DNA of 64,000 bases from Ideonella sp. (GTDB taxonomy: Bacteria; Pseudomonadota; Gammaproteobacteria; Burkholderiales; Burkholderiaceae_C). The notes under the pieces were generated by a model. It had not been told where the DNA came from. It saw nothing but the letters and a program-made list of their open reading frames with translations, and made no database searches. Made by a program: the position numbers and the translations under genes. The stretch is taken from NCBI GenBank assembly GCA_015075165.1, contig JABTUY010000001.1, positions 868,001 through 932,000 on the forward strand, given 5' to 3'. How positions within the stretch are numbered: position 1 is the stretch's first letter; the number at the start of each line of letters is the position of its first letter. Of this stretch, positions 42,911-52,515 are shown one piece after another.

Positions 42911-43402
42911 ATGGCCCAAGCCAAAGTCAGACCGATCCCCGAAGACATGCATTCGCTGACGCCGCACCTCGTGTGCGCCGGTGCCGCCGACGCGATCGAG
43001 TTCTACAAGAAGGCGTTCGACGCCCGGGAGGGCGCCCGCCGGCCGGGCCCCGACGGCAAGCTGATGCACGCGATGCTGCGCATCGGCGACTCCGCGCTGA
43101 TGCTGGTCGACGAGATGCCGCAGTGGGGCGCGCTCGGCCCGAAATCGCTGAAGGGCTCGCCGGTGACGATCCACCTGTACGTGCAGGACGTCGACGCCAC
43201 GGTCGCGCAGGCGGTCAAGGCCGGCGCCAAGGTGACGATGCCGGTGGCCGACATGTTCTGGGGCGACCGCTACGGCCAGCTCGAGGATCCGTTCGGCCAC
43301 AAGTGGTCGATCGCCACGCACACGCGCGACCTGACGCCCGAGCAGATCCGCCAGAACTTCGAGGCGATGTCGCGGCAGGACTGCGACGGCAGCAACGGAT
43401 GA
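42911..43402 (+). CDS. VOC (glyoxalase/PhnB-like) family protein
   Basis: 163 residues. Two beta-alpha-beta modules of the vicinal oxygen chelate fold, with PHLVCAGAADAIEFYKKAF at the start and WGDRYGQLEDPFGHKWSIATH near the end, as in PhnB/YdfO-like proteins. The ATG at 42911 has GGAG 7 bases upstream; an in-frame TTG at 42827 is rejected. These proteins are often metal-free or of unknown activity. Predicted cytoplasmic. Confidence 0.88.
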   Translation: MAQAKVRPIPEDMHSLTPHLVCAGAADAIEFYKKAFDAREGARRPGPDGKLMHAMLRIGDSALMLVDEMPQWGALGPKSLKGSPVTIHLYVQDVDATVAQAVKAGAKVTMPVADMFWGDRYGQLEDPFGHKWSIATHTRDLTPEQIRQNFEAMSRQDCDGSNG

Positions 43403-43475
43403 CGGCAGCGCCAAGGCGGCGCCGGGCACGTGGCGCCGCCGGGCACGCCAGCACGATGGCCGGCGGCGCTACCGG

Positions 43476-44768
43476 CTACTTCGTCAGCAACCCCGGCAGC
43501 CACAGCGAGAACGCGGGCACGTAGGTGACCAGCAGCAGGCACACCAGCAACGCGAGGTAGAACGGCGCGATCGTGCGCATCACCTGGCCGACCGAGACGC
43601 CACCGATCGCGCAGCCGACGAACTGCACCGTGCCCACCGGTGGCGTGTTCAGGCCGAGCGCGCAGTTGATCAGCAGCATCACGCCGAACTGCAGCGGGTC
43701 CATGCCGTACGCCTGCGCGATCGGCATGAAGATCGGCGTGCAGATCAGGATCGTCGGCGCCATGTCGAGAAAGGTGCCGAGCACGAACAGCAGGATGTTG
43801 ATCATCAGGAAGATGACCCACGGGTGGTCCGACACCGATTTCAGCAGCTCGCCGGTGTGCTGCGGCACCTCGTACAGCGCGAGGAAGTAGCCGAACGCCG
43901 CCGAGATGCCGATCAGCAGCAGCACCACGCCGGTGGTCTTGCACGCCTTGGCGCAGGCCTTGATGAAGTTGTGCCAGCTCAGCGAGCGGTAGACCAGCAC
44001 CGTGACCAGCAGCGCCCACGCCACCGCGATCGCCGCCGATTCGGTGGCGGTGAACGCGCCCGACAGGATGCCGGCCAGGATGATCAGCACCACCAGCAGG
44101 CCCGGCAGCGAGGCCGCGAACGCCACCGCCACCGCGCCCCAGCCGGGAAACGCGCCGCGCGTCGGATAGCCGCGCCGCCTGGCCACCCAGTAGGCGGCCG
44201 CCAGGTTGCACAGCGTCAGCAGCAGCGCCGGCACGATGCCCGCGAGGATCAGCCCGAGCACGCTGACCGAGGCGATGCCCGAGGTGGCGAGCGTGACCAG
44301 GATCAGGTTGTGCGACGTCGGCATCAGCGCGCCCACCAGCGAGGCATGCGTCGTGACGTTGACCGCGTAGTCGGCGTCGTAGCCCTCCTTCTTCATCAGC
44401 GGGATCATCACGCTGCCCATCGCCGAGACGTCGGCCACCGGCGAGCCGACGATGCCGCCGAACAGCGTGCAGCCGAGCACGTTGCTCATGCCCAGGCCGC
44501 CGCGCACATGGCCGACCAGCGAATTGGCGAAGCGCACGATGCGATCGGCGATGCCGCCGTACAGCATCAGCTCGCCGGCGAAGACGAAGAACGGGATCGC
44601 GAGGAACGAGAACACCTGCATCCCGCCGACCATCTTCTGGAACACCACCGCGAACGGCAACCCGGCGGCGAAGATCGTGGCCAGCGACGACAGGCCGATC
44701 GAGAACGCGACCGGCACGCCGATCAGCAGCAGGAACGCGAAGCTGACGAGCAGCACACTCAGTTCCAT
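43476..44768 (-). CDS. TRAP transporter large permease (DctM family), uronate/aldarate cluster
   Basis: 430 residues, about twelve membrane helices. Family signatures: FVFAGELMLYGGIADRIVRF, GHVRGGLGMSNVL, LMPTSHNLI and NTPPVGTVQFVGCAIGG. The ATG at 44768 reads MELSVLLVSF; the same eleven bases around this start occur again at the end of the small permease gene (44866-44876), see the repeat entry. Together with the receptor and small permease downstream of uronate dehydrogenase it probably imports uronic acids. Confidence 0.93.
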   Translation of the reverse strand: MELSVLLVSFAFLLLIGVPVAFSIGLSSLATIFAAGLPFAVVFQKMVGGMQVFSFLAIPFFVFAGELMLYGGIADRIVRFANSLVGHVRGGLGMSNVLGCTLFGGIVGSPVADVSAMGSVMIPLMKKEGYDADYAVNVTTHASLVGALMPTSHNLILVTLATSGIASVSVLGLILAGIVPALLLTLCNLAAAYWVARRRGYPTRGAFPGWGAVAVAFAASLPGLLVVLIILAGILSGAFTATESAAIAVAWALLVTVLVYRSLSWHNFIKACAKACKTTGVVLLLIGISAAFGYFLALYEVPQHTGELLKSVSDHPWVIFLMINILLFVLGTFLDMAPTILICTPIFMPIAQAYGMDPLQFGVMLLINCALGLNTPPVGTVQFVGCAIGGVSVGQVMRTIAPFYLALLVCLLLVTYVPAFSLWLPGLLTK

Positions 44769-44875
44769 GGGCCCCCCAGCTCGCTGCGCTCGCGGCCCCC
44801 ACGGCCCTCGCAGAGGGCCGCCGTCGCGGCCCTCGGGGCGCGAACCGACTTGAGGCGGCTCGGCGTCAGTTCCAT
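44759..44875 (-). CDS. relay mini-ORF (38 aa) made by a repeat inserted between TRAP Q and M genes
   Basis: 38 codons, MELTPSRLKSVRAPR to GGPWN. Its ATG (44873-44875) overlaps the end of the small permease gene in the same way as the large permease must once have overlapped it. Its stop (44759-44761) overlaps the large permease ATG by ten bases. It exists only because an element was inserted with an 11-bp duplication. It may serve to hand ribosomes from Q to M; a functional peptide is unlikely. Confidence 0.4.
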   Translation of the reverse strand: MELTPSRLKSVRAPRAATAALCEGRGGRERSELGGPWN

Positions 44876-44876
44876 G
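44759..44876. repeat. 96-bp hairpin element flanked by an 11-bp direct repeat TCAGTTCCATG
   Basis: TCAGTTCCATG occurs at 44759-44769 and 44866-44876, with a 96-base GC-rich element between. The element holds the perfect hairpin GGCCCTC-GCA-GAGGGCC (44803-44819) and the block GCTCGCTGCGCTCGC near 44778, which I recall from dispersed repeats in Burkholderiales. The direct repeat looks like a target-site duplication. Confidence 0.75.
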
Positions 44877-45408
44877 CCGGCTCGACCTCCCGCCCTTGCA
44901 GGTTGGCGACGATGTGCTCGATCGAGAACAGCACGATCAGCACGCCGGCGATGATCAGCGGCACGTAGTCGATGCCGTCGGGCAGCGGCAGCATCGGCTT
45001 CTTCTCGCCCCACTTGGCGCTGGCCCATTGCCAGCCGCCGTAGACCATGAAGCCGCCGAACAGCGCCACCAGCGCGTGGATCAGCAGTTCGATGCGGCGC
45101 TGCCAGCGCTCGGGCAGCAGCGCGACCACCGACTCCAGCCCGATGTGCCCGGCATCGCGCACGCCGACCGCGAGGCCGAAAGCGGTGACGAACAGCACCA
45201 GCAGCAGCGCCAGCGCCTCGGCCCAGGTGGGCGTGTCGTTCAGCACGTAGCGGCCGAACACCTGCCACTGCACGCTCAGCACGATGGCGATCAGGCCGGC
45301 CACCGCAAGCATCAGGCTCAGCCTGGACAGCGTGGCGCAGACCCTGGTGTACAGGCTGACGTTGCCGGGTGACCGCGGACGCGACTCGGGCGATGCGCCG
45401 ATGCCCAT
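44866..45408 (-). CDS. TRAP transporter small permease (DctQ family), uronate/aldarate cluster
   Basis: 180 residues, four membrane helices (about 33-52, 66-83, 104-126 and 147-165), with the family VFGRYVLNDTPTWAEALALL. It starts 43 bases after the receptor stop. The N-terminus is about 17 residues longer than usual and the start is not marked by a strong ribosome site, so it may be further in. The last codons GCA TGG AAC TGA contain the ATG of the relay mini-ORF. Confidence 0.88.
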   Translation of the reverse strand: MGIGASPESRPRSPGNVSLYTRVCATLSRLSLMLAVAGLIAIVLSVQWQVFGRYVLNDTPTWAEALALLLVLFVTAFGLAVGVRDAGHIGLESVVALLPERWQRRIELLIHALVALFGGFMVYGGWQWASAKWGEKKPMLPLPDGIDYVPLIIAGVLIVLFSIEHIVANLQGREVEPAWN

Positions 45409-45451
45409 GGACGGCTGGAGAGGCCAGCGAAGCGAGGCTGCTGCCGCCGGA

Positions 45452-46420
45452 CTACTTCGTATCCTGCGCCGCCTTGACCAGGCGCTTCATGTCGGGCGTG
45501 GTCATGAACTTGTCGTACACCGGCCCCATCACCGCTTGGAAACCCTTCTTGTCGACCTCGACGATCTGCGCGCCCTGCGCCTTCACGTGCGCCAGCGACT
45601 TGGTCTCCTGCTCGTCCCACTTCTGGCGCTGGAACGGCACCGACTCCTTGGCCGCCGCGCGGATCATCTCCTGCTCGGCCTTGGGCAGCTTGTCCCACAC
45701 GATCTTGGACATCACCAGGATTTCGGGCGCCATCGAGTGCTCGGTCTTCGAGTAGACCTTGGCCGCCTCGTAGTGCTTGGCAGTGTCGTACGACGGAATG
45801 TTGTTCTCGGCCGCGTCGATCAGGCGAGTCTTCAGGCCGGTGTAGACCTCGCCGTAGGGCATCGGCGTCGCGTTGGCACCCATCGCGCTGACCAGCGCAA
45901 CCCATAGATCCGACTGCTGCACGCGGATCTTCAGGCCATGCGCATCGGCCACCGTCTTGACCGGCTTGTGCGCGTAGATCGAGCGCGCGCCCGAATCGTA
46001 GAACGCCAGCCCGACGAAGCCGGCCGACTCGCAGCTCTTCAGGATCTCGTCACCCACCGGGCCGTCGAGCACCTTGCGCATGTGCGCCACCGAGTGGAAC
46101 AGGAACGGCATCGTCGGCACCTGCGTCAGCGGGCAGATCGCGTTCATCGGGCCGACGTTGACGCGCGTGAAGTCCAGCGCGCCGATCTTCACCTGGTCGA
46201 TGGTCTCCTTCTCGCTGCCCAGCGCCTGCTTGTTGTAGACCTTGATTTTGTGCTTGCCGCCGCTCTTCTTCGCCAGCAGCTCGCTCATGTGCTTGACCGC
46301 CACCACCGTCGGGTAGTCGTCGGCGTTGTGGGTGTCGGCGGAGCGGAACTCGGCCGCCTGGGCGGCAGCGACAGCCAGCGCCGCAGCGGCGGCCAGAAGG
46401 GTCTTGGGCAGGAGGGTCAT
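45452..46420 (-). CDS. TRAP transporter substrate-binding protein (DctP family), uronate/aldarate cluster
   Basis: 322 residues. Signal peptide ([20 protein letters not shown]) and mature start [17 protein letters not shown]. The stretch [13 protein letters not shown] holds the position of the carboxylate-binding Arg, and [21 protein letters not shown] is the usual DctP signature. It lies 40 bases after uronate dehydrogenase. DctP proteins beside uronate dehydrogenase often bind glucuronate or galacturonate; this is the likely ligand here. Confidence 0.92.
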   Translation of the reverse strand: MTLLPKTLLAAAAALAVAAAQAAEFRSADTHNADDYPTVVAVKHMSELLAKKSGGKHKIKVYNKQALGSEKETIDQVKIGALDFTRVNVGPMNAICPLTQVPTMPFLFHSVAHMRKVLDGPVGDEILKSCESAGFVGLAFYDSGARSIYAHKPVKTVADAHGLKIRVQQSDLWVALVSAMGANATPMPYGEVYTGLKTRLIDAAENNIPSYDTAKHYEAAKVYSKTEHSMAPEILVMSKIVWDKLPKAEQEMIRAAAKESVPFQRQKWDEQETKSLAHVKAQGAQIVEVDKKGFQAVMGPVYDKFMTTPDMKRLVKAAQDTK

Positions 46421-46460
46421 GGGCGATTCCGTGGCTGGGTAGATGGGGGTTCGATGGGTA

Positions 46461-47276
46461 TCAGTCGTAGCGGCCTTGCGTGACGAACGCGCCGCCTTGG
46501 CAGATGGCGGTCGGGTCGGTGGTGTCGATGCGGGGCTGGCGCGCCTCGACTGTGGCGCGGAAGCGCTCCGAGCTGTCCTGCGGGCGATAACCCACATGCG
46601 CCGCGCAGCGGTTGTCCCAGAACACGCGGCCGTTGTCGCTCATGCCGTAGATCACCGAGTGCCCGACGATCGGCGCGGTGAGCGCGGCCAGCACCAATCG
46701 CTCGGTGTCGTCGAAGCTCATCCAGGTGGACAGCATGCGCCGGTCTTTCGGCTCGGCGTACGACGAGCCGATGCGCAGGCTCACCGTCTCCAGGCCATGC
46801 CGGTCCCAGTACAGCTGCGCCAGGTTCTCGCCGAAGGCCTTGCTCAGGCCGTAGAAGCCGTCGGGTCGCACCGGGTCGCGCGGTGTGATCACCTGGTCCT
46901 GGCGGTAGAAGCCGGTCACGTGGTTGCTGCTGGCGAACACGATGCGCCGCACCCTGTGCCGCCGCGCGGCCTCGTACAGGTTGACCATGCCGACGATGTT
47001 GGCGGCCAGGATCGGCTCCCACGGCTGCTCGGTGGACACGCCGCCCAGGTGCACCACGGCGTCGACGCCTTCGAGCAGCGCAAGCAGGTGCGACTTGTCG
47101 GCCAGCTCGGCGAGCATCACCTCCTCCCCCGGGCCGGCGGCGCCGAACGCATGGTGATCCGACAGCCGCAGCACATCGCAGTAGCGGGCCAGGCGCGGAC
47201 GCAGTTCGCGGCCGAGGTGGCCGGCCGCGCCGGTCAGCAGCAGGCGGGCGAAGCGCAGGGGCGTGACGGGGTCCAT
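46461..47276 (-). CDS. udh: uronate dehydrogenase (NAD-dependent epimerase/dehydratase fold)
   Basis: Oxidises D-glucuronate or D-galacturonate to the aldaro-lactone with NAD. 271 residues, near the family's 265. NAD motif [14 protein letters not shown], family blocks [21 protein letters not shown] and [14 protein letters not shown], and catalytic Tyr-Lys in YGLSKAFGE. First gene of the minus-strand TRAP operon, divergent from the FadR-type regulator. Together with the plus-strand dehydratases and aldolase it forms an oxidative uronate pathway. Confidence 0.92.
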   Translation of the reverse strand: MDPVTPLRFARLLLTGAAGHLGRELRPRLARYCDVLRLSDHHAFGAAGPGEEVMLAELADKSHLLALLEGVDAVVHLGGVSTEQPWEPILAANIVGMVNLYEAARRHRVRRIVFASSNHVTGFYRQDQVITPRDPVRPDGFYGLSKAFGENLAQLYWDRHGLETVSLRIGSSYAEPKDRRMLSTWMSFDDTERLVLAALTAPIVGHSVIYGMSDNGRVFWDNRCAAHVGYRPQDSSERFRATVEARQPRIDTTDPTAICQGGAFVTQGRYD

Positions 47277-47323
47277 CGCAGCGAGGTTCGCAGGGCAGCA
47301 GGCGGTCGGTGGCTGATCGGTCT

Positions 47324-47374
47324 GGCTCAGCAGCAGGGCTCAGCAGTTGGGGACCGGTGGTTCGGGCTCAGCAG
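47324..47374. repeat. three copies of GGCTCAGCAG in the udh/regulator intergenic region
   Basis: The ten-base word GGCTCAGCAG occurs at 47324-47333, 47337-47346 and 47365-47374, upstream of udh and of the operator. It may be a binding-site cluster or merely low-complexity sequence. Confidence 0.4.
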
Positions 47375-47419
47375 CTGGACGGTGATCAGCTGGGGCTCGG
47401 TAGATTCCCGGTACTCAGG

Positions 47420-47437
47420 TTGTACGTTGTCGTACAA
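47420..47437. promoter_or_regulatory. FadR/GntR-type operator palindrome
   Basis: TTGTACGTTGTCGTACAA: perfect 7-base arms (TTGTACG / CGTACAA) around TTGT. The right part, TTGTCGTACAA, fits the FadR-group consensus TNGTNNNACNA. It lies 50-67 bases before the regulator start at 47488 and about 145-160 bases before udh on the other strand, so it could control both directions. A half site TTGTACGA stands at about 48263, just before the Bug receptor gene. Confidence 0.75.
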
Positions 47438-47487
47438 CAATGCTAGCGATCCCGGGCTGCCTGCGGCTCGGTGTTTGCCCGCATGCC

Positions 47488-48273
47488 ATGCTCACCCGAC
47501 GCCATCGCCCGCTGGCCCACGAACTCGCCGACACCTTGAGCGAGCGCATCGCCGCGGGCGAGCTCGCGCCCGGCGCGCGGCTGCCCACCGAGGCGGCGTT
47601 CATGGACGAGTACGGCGTCAGCCGCACGGTGGTGCGCGAGGCGCTGTCCAAGCTGCAGCAGACCGGCGCGGTGCACACGCGGCACGGCGTGGGCACCTTC
47701 GTCGTCGGGCCGCCGGAGGCCGGCGCGGGCTTTCGCGTCTCGGCACGCCACCTGGCCACGCTGCGCGACGTGGTCGCGGTGCTCGAGTTGCGCATCGGCA
47801 TCGAGACCGAGGCCGCGGCGCTGGCGGCGCAGCGGCGCGACGACACCCACCTCAGGAGCCTGCGCGCCGCGCTGGCCGAGTTCGCGCAGGCGCTCGAGCA
47901 GGGGCACGACGCAGTCGCCGCCGATCTGCGCTTCCATCGCGAGATTGCGCGCGCCACCGGCAACCTGCATTTCGGCCGCCTGCTGGCGACGCTGGGTCCC
48001 AAGATCATTCCGCGCGCGCGTCTGGGCGCCGACGCCGAGCCGCAGACGGCGGCCGAGCGTGGCGCCTACCTGCGGCGCGTCAACGCCGAGCACGAAAGCA
48101 TCTACGACGCGATCGCGGCCGGCGACGCCGACGCCGCGCGCGCCGCGATGCGCACCCATCTGGCCAACGCGCGCGAGCGGCGGCGGCGGGCGATGGATCC
48201 ACCCGCGGCCGGGGCAGCGGCCGCGCGATTCGCGCCGCCCGCGGCCCGGTCGCGCATTCGGGTTGTACGATGA
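47488..48273 (+). CDS. FadR subfamily GntR transcriptional regulator
   Basis: 261 residues. N-terminal winged helix (LAHELADTLSERIAAGELAPGARLPTE, VSRTVVREALSKLQQTGAV), then an all-helical FCD effector domain with metal-ligand-type residues in DLRFHREIARATGN and NAEHESIYDAI. The start at 47488 (MLTRRHRPLAHEL) is preferred; an in-frame ATG at 47440 lies 2 bases after the operator. Regulators of this type in uronate and aldarate clusters respond to the sugar acid or a breakdown product. The palindrome upstream suggests self-control. Confidence 0.92.
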   Translation: MLTRRHRPLAHELADTLSERIAAGELAPGARLPTEAAFMDEYGVSRTVVREALSKLQQTGAVHTRHGVGTFVVGPPEAGAGFRVSARHLATLRDVVAVLELRIGIETEAAALAAQRRDDTHLRSLRAALAEFAQALEQGHDAVAADLRFHREIARATGNLHFGRLLATLGPKIIPRARLGADAEPQTAAERGAYLRRVNAEHESIYDAIAAGDADAARAAMRTHLANARERRRRAMDPPAAGAAAARFAPPAARSRIRVVR

Positions 48274-48394
48274 CTGATCTGCGCCACCGCGAAGCGGCGC
48301 CGCCCGGCAAGCCGGACTGCCGATGCCGCCCCGCGTGCACCGAGCCCGGTCAACACCTTGTCCGGCCCGGCGGCCGGTTGCTCTCCACCCTTGC

Positions 48395-49372
48395 ATGGAC
48401 ACCCCGATGAAGAAGCTGCTGACCTCCCTCGCGCTCGGTCTGGCCGCGGCCACCACGGCGCTGGCGCAAGCCTGGCCGGCCAAGCCGGTCACGTTGGTCG
48501 TGCCGTTCCCGCCCGGCGGTTCGACCGACTCGATCGCGCGCACGATCGGCAACTCGCTGACCAAGAGCCTGGGCCAGACCTTCGTGGTCGAGAACAAGCC
48601 CGGCGCCACCGGCACGATCGGCGCGGCCATGGTCAAGCGCTCGCCGGCCGATGGCTACACGCTGCTCGTCACGTCGCTCGGGCCGCTGGTGATCGCGCCG
48701 CACCTGATCAAGGCCATGCAGTACGACGCGCTGAACGATTTCGATCACATCACGGTGCTGGTGCAGGCGCCCAACGTGCTGGTGGTGCCGGCCGCGTCGC
48801 CGCACAAGTCGCTGGCCGACGTGCTTGCGTTCCTGAAGGCGCACCCCGGCAAGATGACCTTCGCGTCGTCGGGCAACGGCTCGAGTGACCACCTCACCGC
48901 CGAGTTGTTCTGGCTCGAAAGCGGCACCAGCGGCGTGCATGTGCCGTACAAGGGCGGCGGCCCGGCGGTGCAGGATCTGCTCGGCGGCCAGGTCGACGCC
49001 TCGTTCCAGAACGTCAACACCGTGTTCCAGCACATCAAGTCCGGCAAGCTGCGCCCGCTCGCGGTCACCGGCGACAAGCGCTCGCCGGTGCTGCCCGACG
49101 TGCCGACGATCGCCGAGGCCGGCGGGCCGAAGCACGTCGACGTCTACTCGTGGCAGGCGATGGTCGCACCGAAGGGGCTGCCGGCCGACATCAAGACCCG
49201 CCTGCACGCCGCCGTGATCGCCACGCTGGCCGAGCCGCAGATCAGGCAGCAGTTCACCTCGGTCGGGCTGGAGATCGTCGGCAACACGCCCGCGCAGTTC
49301 GCCGCCTTTCAGCAGCGCGAGTTCGCGCGCTGGAAGCAGGTGATCGAGACGCGCAAGATCACTGCCGATTGA
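48395..49372 (+). CDS. Bug/TctC family receptor, uronate/aldarate cluster
   Basis: 325 residues. Signal peptide [20 protein letters not shown]; a second ATG at 48407 starts exactly at MKKLL and may be the real start. Family motifs [38 protein letters not shown] and [18 protein letters not shown]. Followed by glucarate dehydratase, so the ligand may be glucarate or galactarate; no TctA or TctB gene is present. Confidence 0.92.
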   Translation: MDTPMKKLLTSLALGLAAATTALAQAWPAKPVTLVVPFPPGGSTDSIARTIGNSLTKSLGQTFVVENKPGATGTIGAAMVKRSPADGYTLLVTSLGPLVIAPHLIKAMQYDALNDFDHITVLVQAPNVLVVPAASPHKSLADVLAFLKAHPGKMTFASSGNGSSDHLTAELFWLESGTSGVHVPYKGGGPAVQDLLGGQVDASFQNVNTVFQHIKSGKLRPLAVTGDKRSPVLPDVPTIAEAGGPKHVDVYSWQAMVAPKGLPADIKTRLHAAVIATLAEPQIRQQFTSVGLEIVGNTPAQFAAFQQREFARWKQVIETRKITAD

Positions 49373-49533
49373 AGAAGCTGTGAACGAATCGCCCACACCC
49401 GCTCGTCACGCCAGAAGGCGCCCGCTCGTCGTTGCAAATGCTTGCCATATCACGCGATATGGCTGCGCTTTGCGCCTGGATCGGGCGCCTTCTGGCGCGC
49501 CGCTCGGGCGCGGCCAATGCATTCACAGCTTCT
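49373..49533. mobile_element. MITE-like 161-bp inverted-repeat element
   Basis: Ends match as an inverted repeat: AGAAGCTGTGAA at 49373-49384 and TTCACAGCTTCT at 49522-49533, extending imperfectly to about 19 bases. Inside, CGCCAGAAGGCGCCC faces GGGCGCCTTCTGGCG, and CCATATC-ACGC-GATATGG forms a central hairpin. The whole unit could fold into one long stem. It starts at the stop codon of the Bug gene and ends 11 bases before the start of glucarate dehydratase, so it provides the leader of that gene. No transposase is encoded. Confidence 0.75.
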
Positions 49534-49544
49534 GAGCAACGCCG

Positions 49545-50873
49545 ATGGCCACGACCCCCACCGTCGTCAAGCTGCAGGCGATTGCCGTCGCCGGCCGCGA
49601 CGACATGCTGTTGAACCTGTCGGGCGCGCACGGGCCGTTCTTCACGCGCAACCTGCTGATCCTGACCGACAGCGCCGGCCGCACCGGCGTCGGCGAGGTG
49701 CCGGGCGGCGAGAAGATCCGTCAGACGCTCGACGACGCGGCGCCGCTGGTGGTCGGGCAATCGATCGGCAACGTGCAAGCGGTGCTGCGCGCGGTGCAGC
49801 AGGCCTTTGCCGACCGCGACGCCGGCGGGCGCGGCGCGCAGACCTTCGACCTGCGCACGACGATTCACGCCGTCGCGGCGATCGAGTCGGCGCTGCTCGA
49901 CCTGCTCGGCCAGCACCTGGGCGTGCCGCTGGCCGCGCTGCTCGGCGAAGGCCAGCAGCGCGAGTCGGTGGAGATGCTGGGCTATCTGTTCTTCGTCGGC
50001 GACCGCAGCCGAACGACGCTCGACTACCGCAGCGAACCCGATGCCGACAACGAATGGTTCCGCATCCGCCACGAGGAGGCGCTGACGCCCGAGCGCATCG
50101 TGCGGCTGGCGCGCGCCGCGCGCGAGCGCTACGGCTTCAACGATTTCAAGCTCAAGGGCGGCGTGCTGCGCGGCGAACAGGAGGTCGAAGCGATCGTCGC
50201 GCTGCACGAGGCCTTCCCCGACGCGCGCATCACGCTCGACCCGAACGGTGGCTGGCTGCTGAACGATGCGGTCCGCCTGATGCGCGACCTGCACGGCGTG
50301 GTCGCGTATGCCGAGGATCCATGCGGCGCCGAGGGCGGCTTCTCGGGCCGCGAGGTGATGGCCGAGTTCCGCCGCGCGACCGGCCTGCCCACCGCCACCA
50401 ACATGATCGCCACCGACTGGCGGCAGCTGGTGCACGCGCTGTCGCTGCAAAGCGTCGACATCCCGCTGGCCGACCCGCACTTCTGGACGCTGGCCGGCAG
50501 CGTGCGCGTGGCGCAGACCTGCCGCGACTGGGGCCTGACCTGGGGCTCGCATTCGAACAACCACTTCGACGTCTCGCTGGCGATGTTCACGCATTGCGCG
50601 GCCGCGGCGCCGGGCCGCGTGACCGCGATCGACACGCACTGGATCTGGCAGGACGGGCAGCGCTTGACGAAGCAGCCGCTGCAGATCGTCGGCGGCCATG
50701 TCGCGGTGCCGAAGCGGCCCGGGCTCGGCGTCGAGCTCGACATGGCCGAGGTGGCGAAGGCCCACGCGCTGTACCGGCAGCACGGCCTGGGCGCGCGCGA
50801 CGACGCGGCGGCGATGCAGTTCCTGATCCCGAACTGGGCGTTCGATCCGAAGCGGCCGTGCATGGTGCGGTGA
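49545..50873 (+). CDS. gudD: glucarate dehydratase
   Basis: Enolase-superfamily dehydratase that converts D-glucarate to 5-keto-4-deoxy-D-glucarate. 442 residues (GudD of E. coli 446). Visible: the [17 protein letters not shown] start, the KxK base in [10 protein letters not shown], metal ligands in [18 protein letters not shown] and ATNMIATDW, and the His base in [13 protein letters not shown]. The very high similarity to the GudD pattern makes the assignment firm. Downstream of the MITE-like element, 46 bases before the galactarate dehydratase gene. Confidence 0.95.
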   Translation: MATTPTVVKLQAIAVAGRDDMLLNLSGAHGPFFTRNLLILTDSAGRTGVGEVPGGEKIRQTLDDAAPLVVGQSIGNVQAVLRAVQQAFADRDAGGRGAQTFDLRTTIHAVAAIESALLDLLGQHLGVPLAALLGEGQQRESVEMLGYLFFVGDRSRTTLDYRSEPDADNEWFRIRHEEALTPERIVRLARAARERYGFNDFKLKGGVLRGEQEVEAIVALHEAFPDARITLDPNGGWLLNDAVRLMRDLHGVVAYAEDPCGAEGGFSGREVMAEFRRATGLPTATNMIATDWRQLVHALSLQSVDIPLADPHFWTLAGSVRVAQTCRDWGLTWGSHSNNHFDVSLAMFTHCAAAAPGRVTAIDTHWIWQDGQRLTKQPLQIVGGHVAVPKRPGLGVELDMAEVAKAHALYRQHGLGARDDAAAMQFLIPNWAFDPKRPCMVR

Positions 50874-50919
50874 TGATCCCGCGCACCAGCGCCTTCGCTG
50901 CACCCTGGCACGCCGGCCG

Positions 50920-52500
50920 ATGAACCCGATCGTCATCCGCATGCACGAGCGCGACAACGTCGCGATCGTCGCCAACGACGGCGGCCTGCCGGCCGGCACC
51001 GCGTTGCCCGCTGGTGGCCCGACGCTGCGCGAGAAGGTGCCGCAGGGCCACAAGGTCGCACTCGCGGCGCTGGCCGAAGGCGACGAGGTGCGGCGCTACG
51101 GCGTGTCGATCGGTCGCGCGGCGCGCGCGATTCCCGCCGGCAGCTGGGTGCACGAGCGGCTGCTGCACATGCCGCAGGCGCGTGGCTTCGACGGCCTGCC
51201 GGTCGCCACCGTGAAGCCGGCGCCGCAACCGGCGCTCGACGGCCACACCTTCGAGGGCTACCGCAACCCCGACGGCTCGGTGGGCACGCGCAACCTGCTG
51301 GCGATCACCACCACCGTGCAGTGCGTGGCCGGCGTCGTCGAGCACGCGGTGCGGCGCATCGAGGCCGAGCTGCTGCCGAAGTACCCGCACGTCGACGGCG
51401 TGGTCGCGCTCGAGCACAGCTACGGCTGCGGCGTGGCGATCGACGCACCGGATGCGCCGATCCCGATCCGCACCGTGCGCCACATCAGCCTGAACCCGAA
51501 CTTCGGCGGCGAGGTGATGGTGGTCAGCCTCGGCTGCGAGAAGCTGCAGCCCGAGCGGCTGCTGCCGCCCGGCACCGTCGCGCTGATCGACGAGCGCAAC
51601 GTCGCCGACGTCGGCGCGTCGGTCGGTGCCGGCTTCGACCTCGTGCGGCTGCAGGACGAACGGCACGTGGGCTTCCAGTCGATGATCGACTCGATCATGA
51701 CCACCGCCGAGCAGCACCTCGAGCGCCTGAACGCGCGCCGGCGCGAGACCGTGCCCGCGAGCGAACTCGTGGTCGGTGTGCAATGCGGCGGCAGCGACGC
51801 GTTCTCCGGCGTGACCGCCAACCCGGCGGTCGGCTTCGCCGCCGATCTGCTGGTGCGCGCCGGCGCGACGGTGATGTTCAGCGAGAACACCGAGGTGCGC
51901 GACGCGGTCGATCAGCTCACCGCGCGCGCCGCAACGCCCGAGGTGGCGCGGGCCATCGTGCGCGAACTGGCGTGGTACGACGCGTACCTCGCGCGCGGCC
52001 AGGCCGACCGCAGCGCCAACACCACGCCGGGCAACAAGGCCGGCGGCCTGAGCAACATCGTCGAGAAGGCGATGGGCTCGATCGTCAAGAGCGGCAGCAC
52101 CCCGATCGCGCATGTGCTGCCGCCGGGCGAGCGGCTGCGGCGCGACCAGCGCGGGCTGGTGTTCGCGGCCACGCCGGCGTCGGACTTCATCTGCGGCACG
52201 CTGCAACTGGCCGCCGGCATGAACCTGCATGTGTTCACCACCGGGCGCGGCACGCCGTACGGCCTGGCCGAGTGCCCGGTGATCAAGGTGGCCACGCGCA
52301 GCGACCTCGCGCGCCGGTGGCACGACATGATGGACCTGAACGCCGGGCACATCGCCGACGGGCAGGCGACGATCGAGCAGACCGGTTGGGCCCTGTTCCG
52401 CCTGATGCTCGACGTGGCCAGCGGCCGCAGGAAGACCTGGGCCGAACACTGGAAGCTTCACAACGCACTGGTGCTGTTCAATCCGGCGCCGGTGACCTGA
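50920..52500 (+). CDS. garD: galactarate dehydratase
   Basis: Iron-dependent dehydratase of the UxaA/GarD family, converts galactarate to 5-keto-4-deoxy-D-glucarate. 526 residues (GarD 523). N-terminal SAF-like domain ([18 protein letters not shown]), then the catalytic domain with [38 protein letters not shown] and [18 protein letters not shown]. Altronate dehydratase is the main alternative in the family, but the length, gudD before it and the aldolase after it favour GarD. Confidence 0.92.
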   Translation: MNPIVIRMHERDNVAIVANDGGLPAGTALPAGGPTLREKVPQGHKVALAALAEGDEVRRYGVSIGRAARAIPAGSWVHERLLHMPQARGFDGLPVATVKPAPQPALDGHTFEGYRNPDGSVGTRNLLAITTTVQCVAGVVEHAVRRIEAELLPKYPHVDGVVALEHSYGCGVAIDAPDAPIPIRTVRHISLNPNFGGEVMVVSLGCEKLQPERLLPPGTVALIDERNVADVGASVGAGFDLVRLQDERHVGFQSMIDSIMTTAEQHLERLNARRRETVPASELVVGVQCGGSDAFSGVTANPAVGFAADLLVRAGATVMFSENTEVRDAVDQLTARAATPEVARAIVRELAWYDAYLARGQADRSANTTPGNKAGGLSNIVEKAMGSIVKSGSTPIAHVLPPGERLRRDQRGLVFAATPASDFICGTLQLAAGMNLHVFTTGRGTPYGLAECPVIKVATRSDLARRWHDMMDLNAGHIADGQATIEQTGWALFRLMLDVASGRRKTWAEHWKLHNALVLFNPAPVT

Positions 52501-52515
52501 CCTTCGGAGACAACG

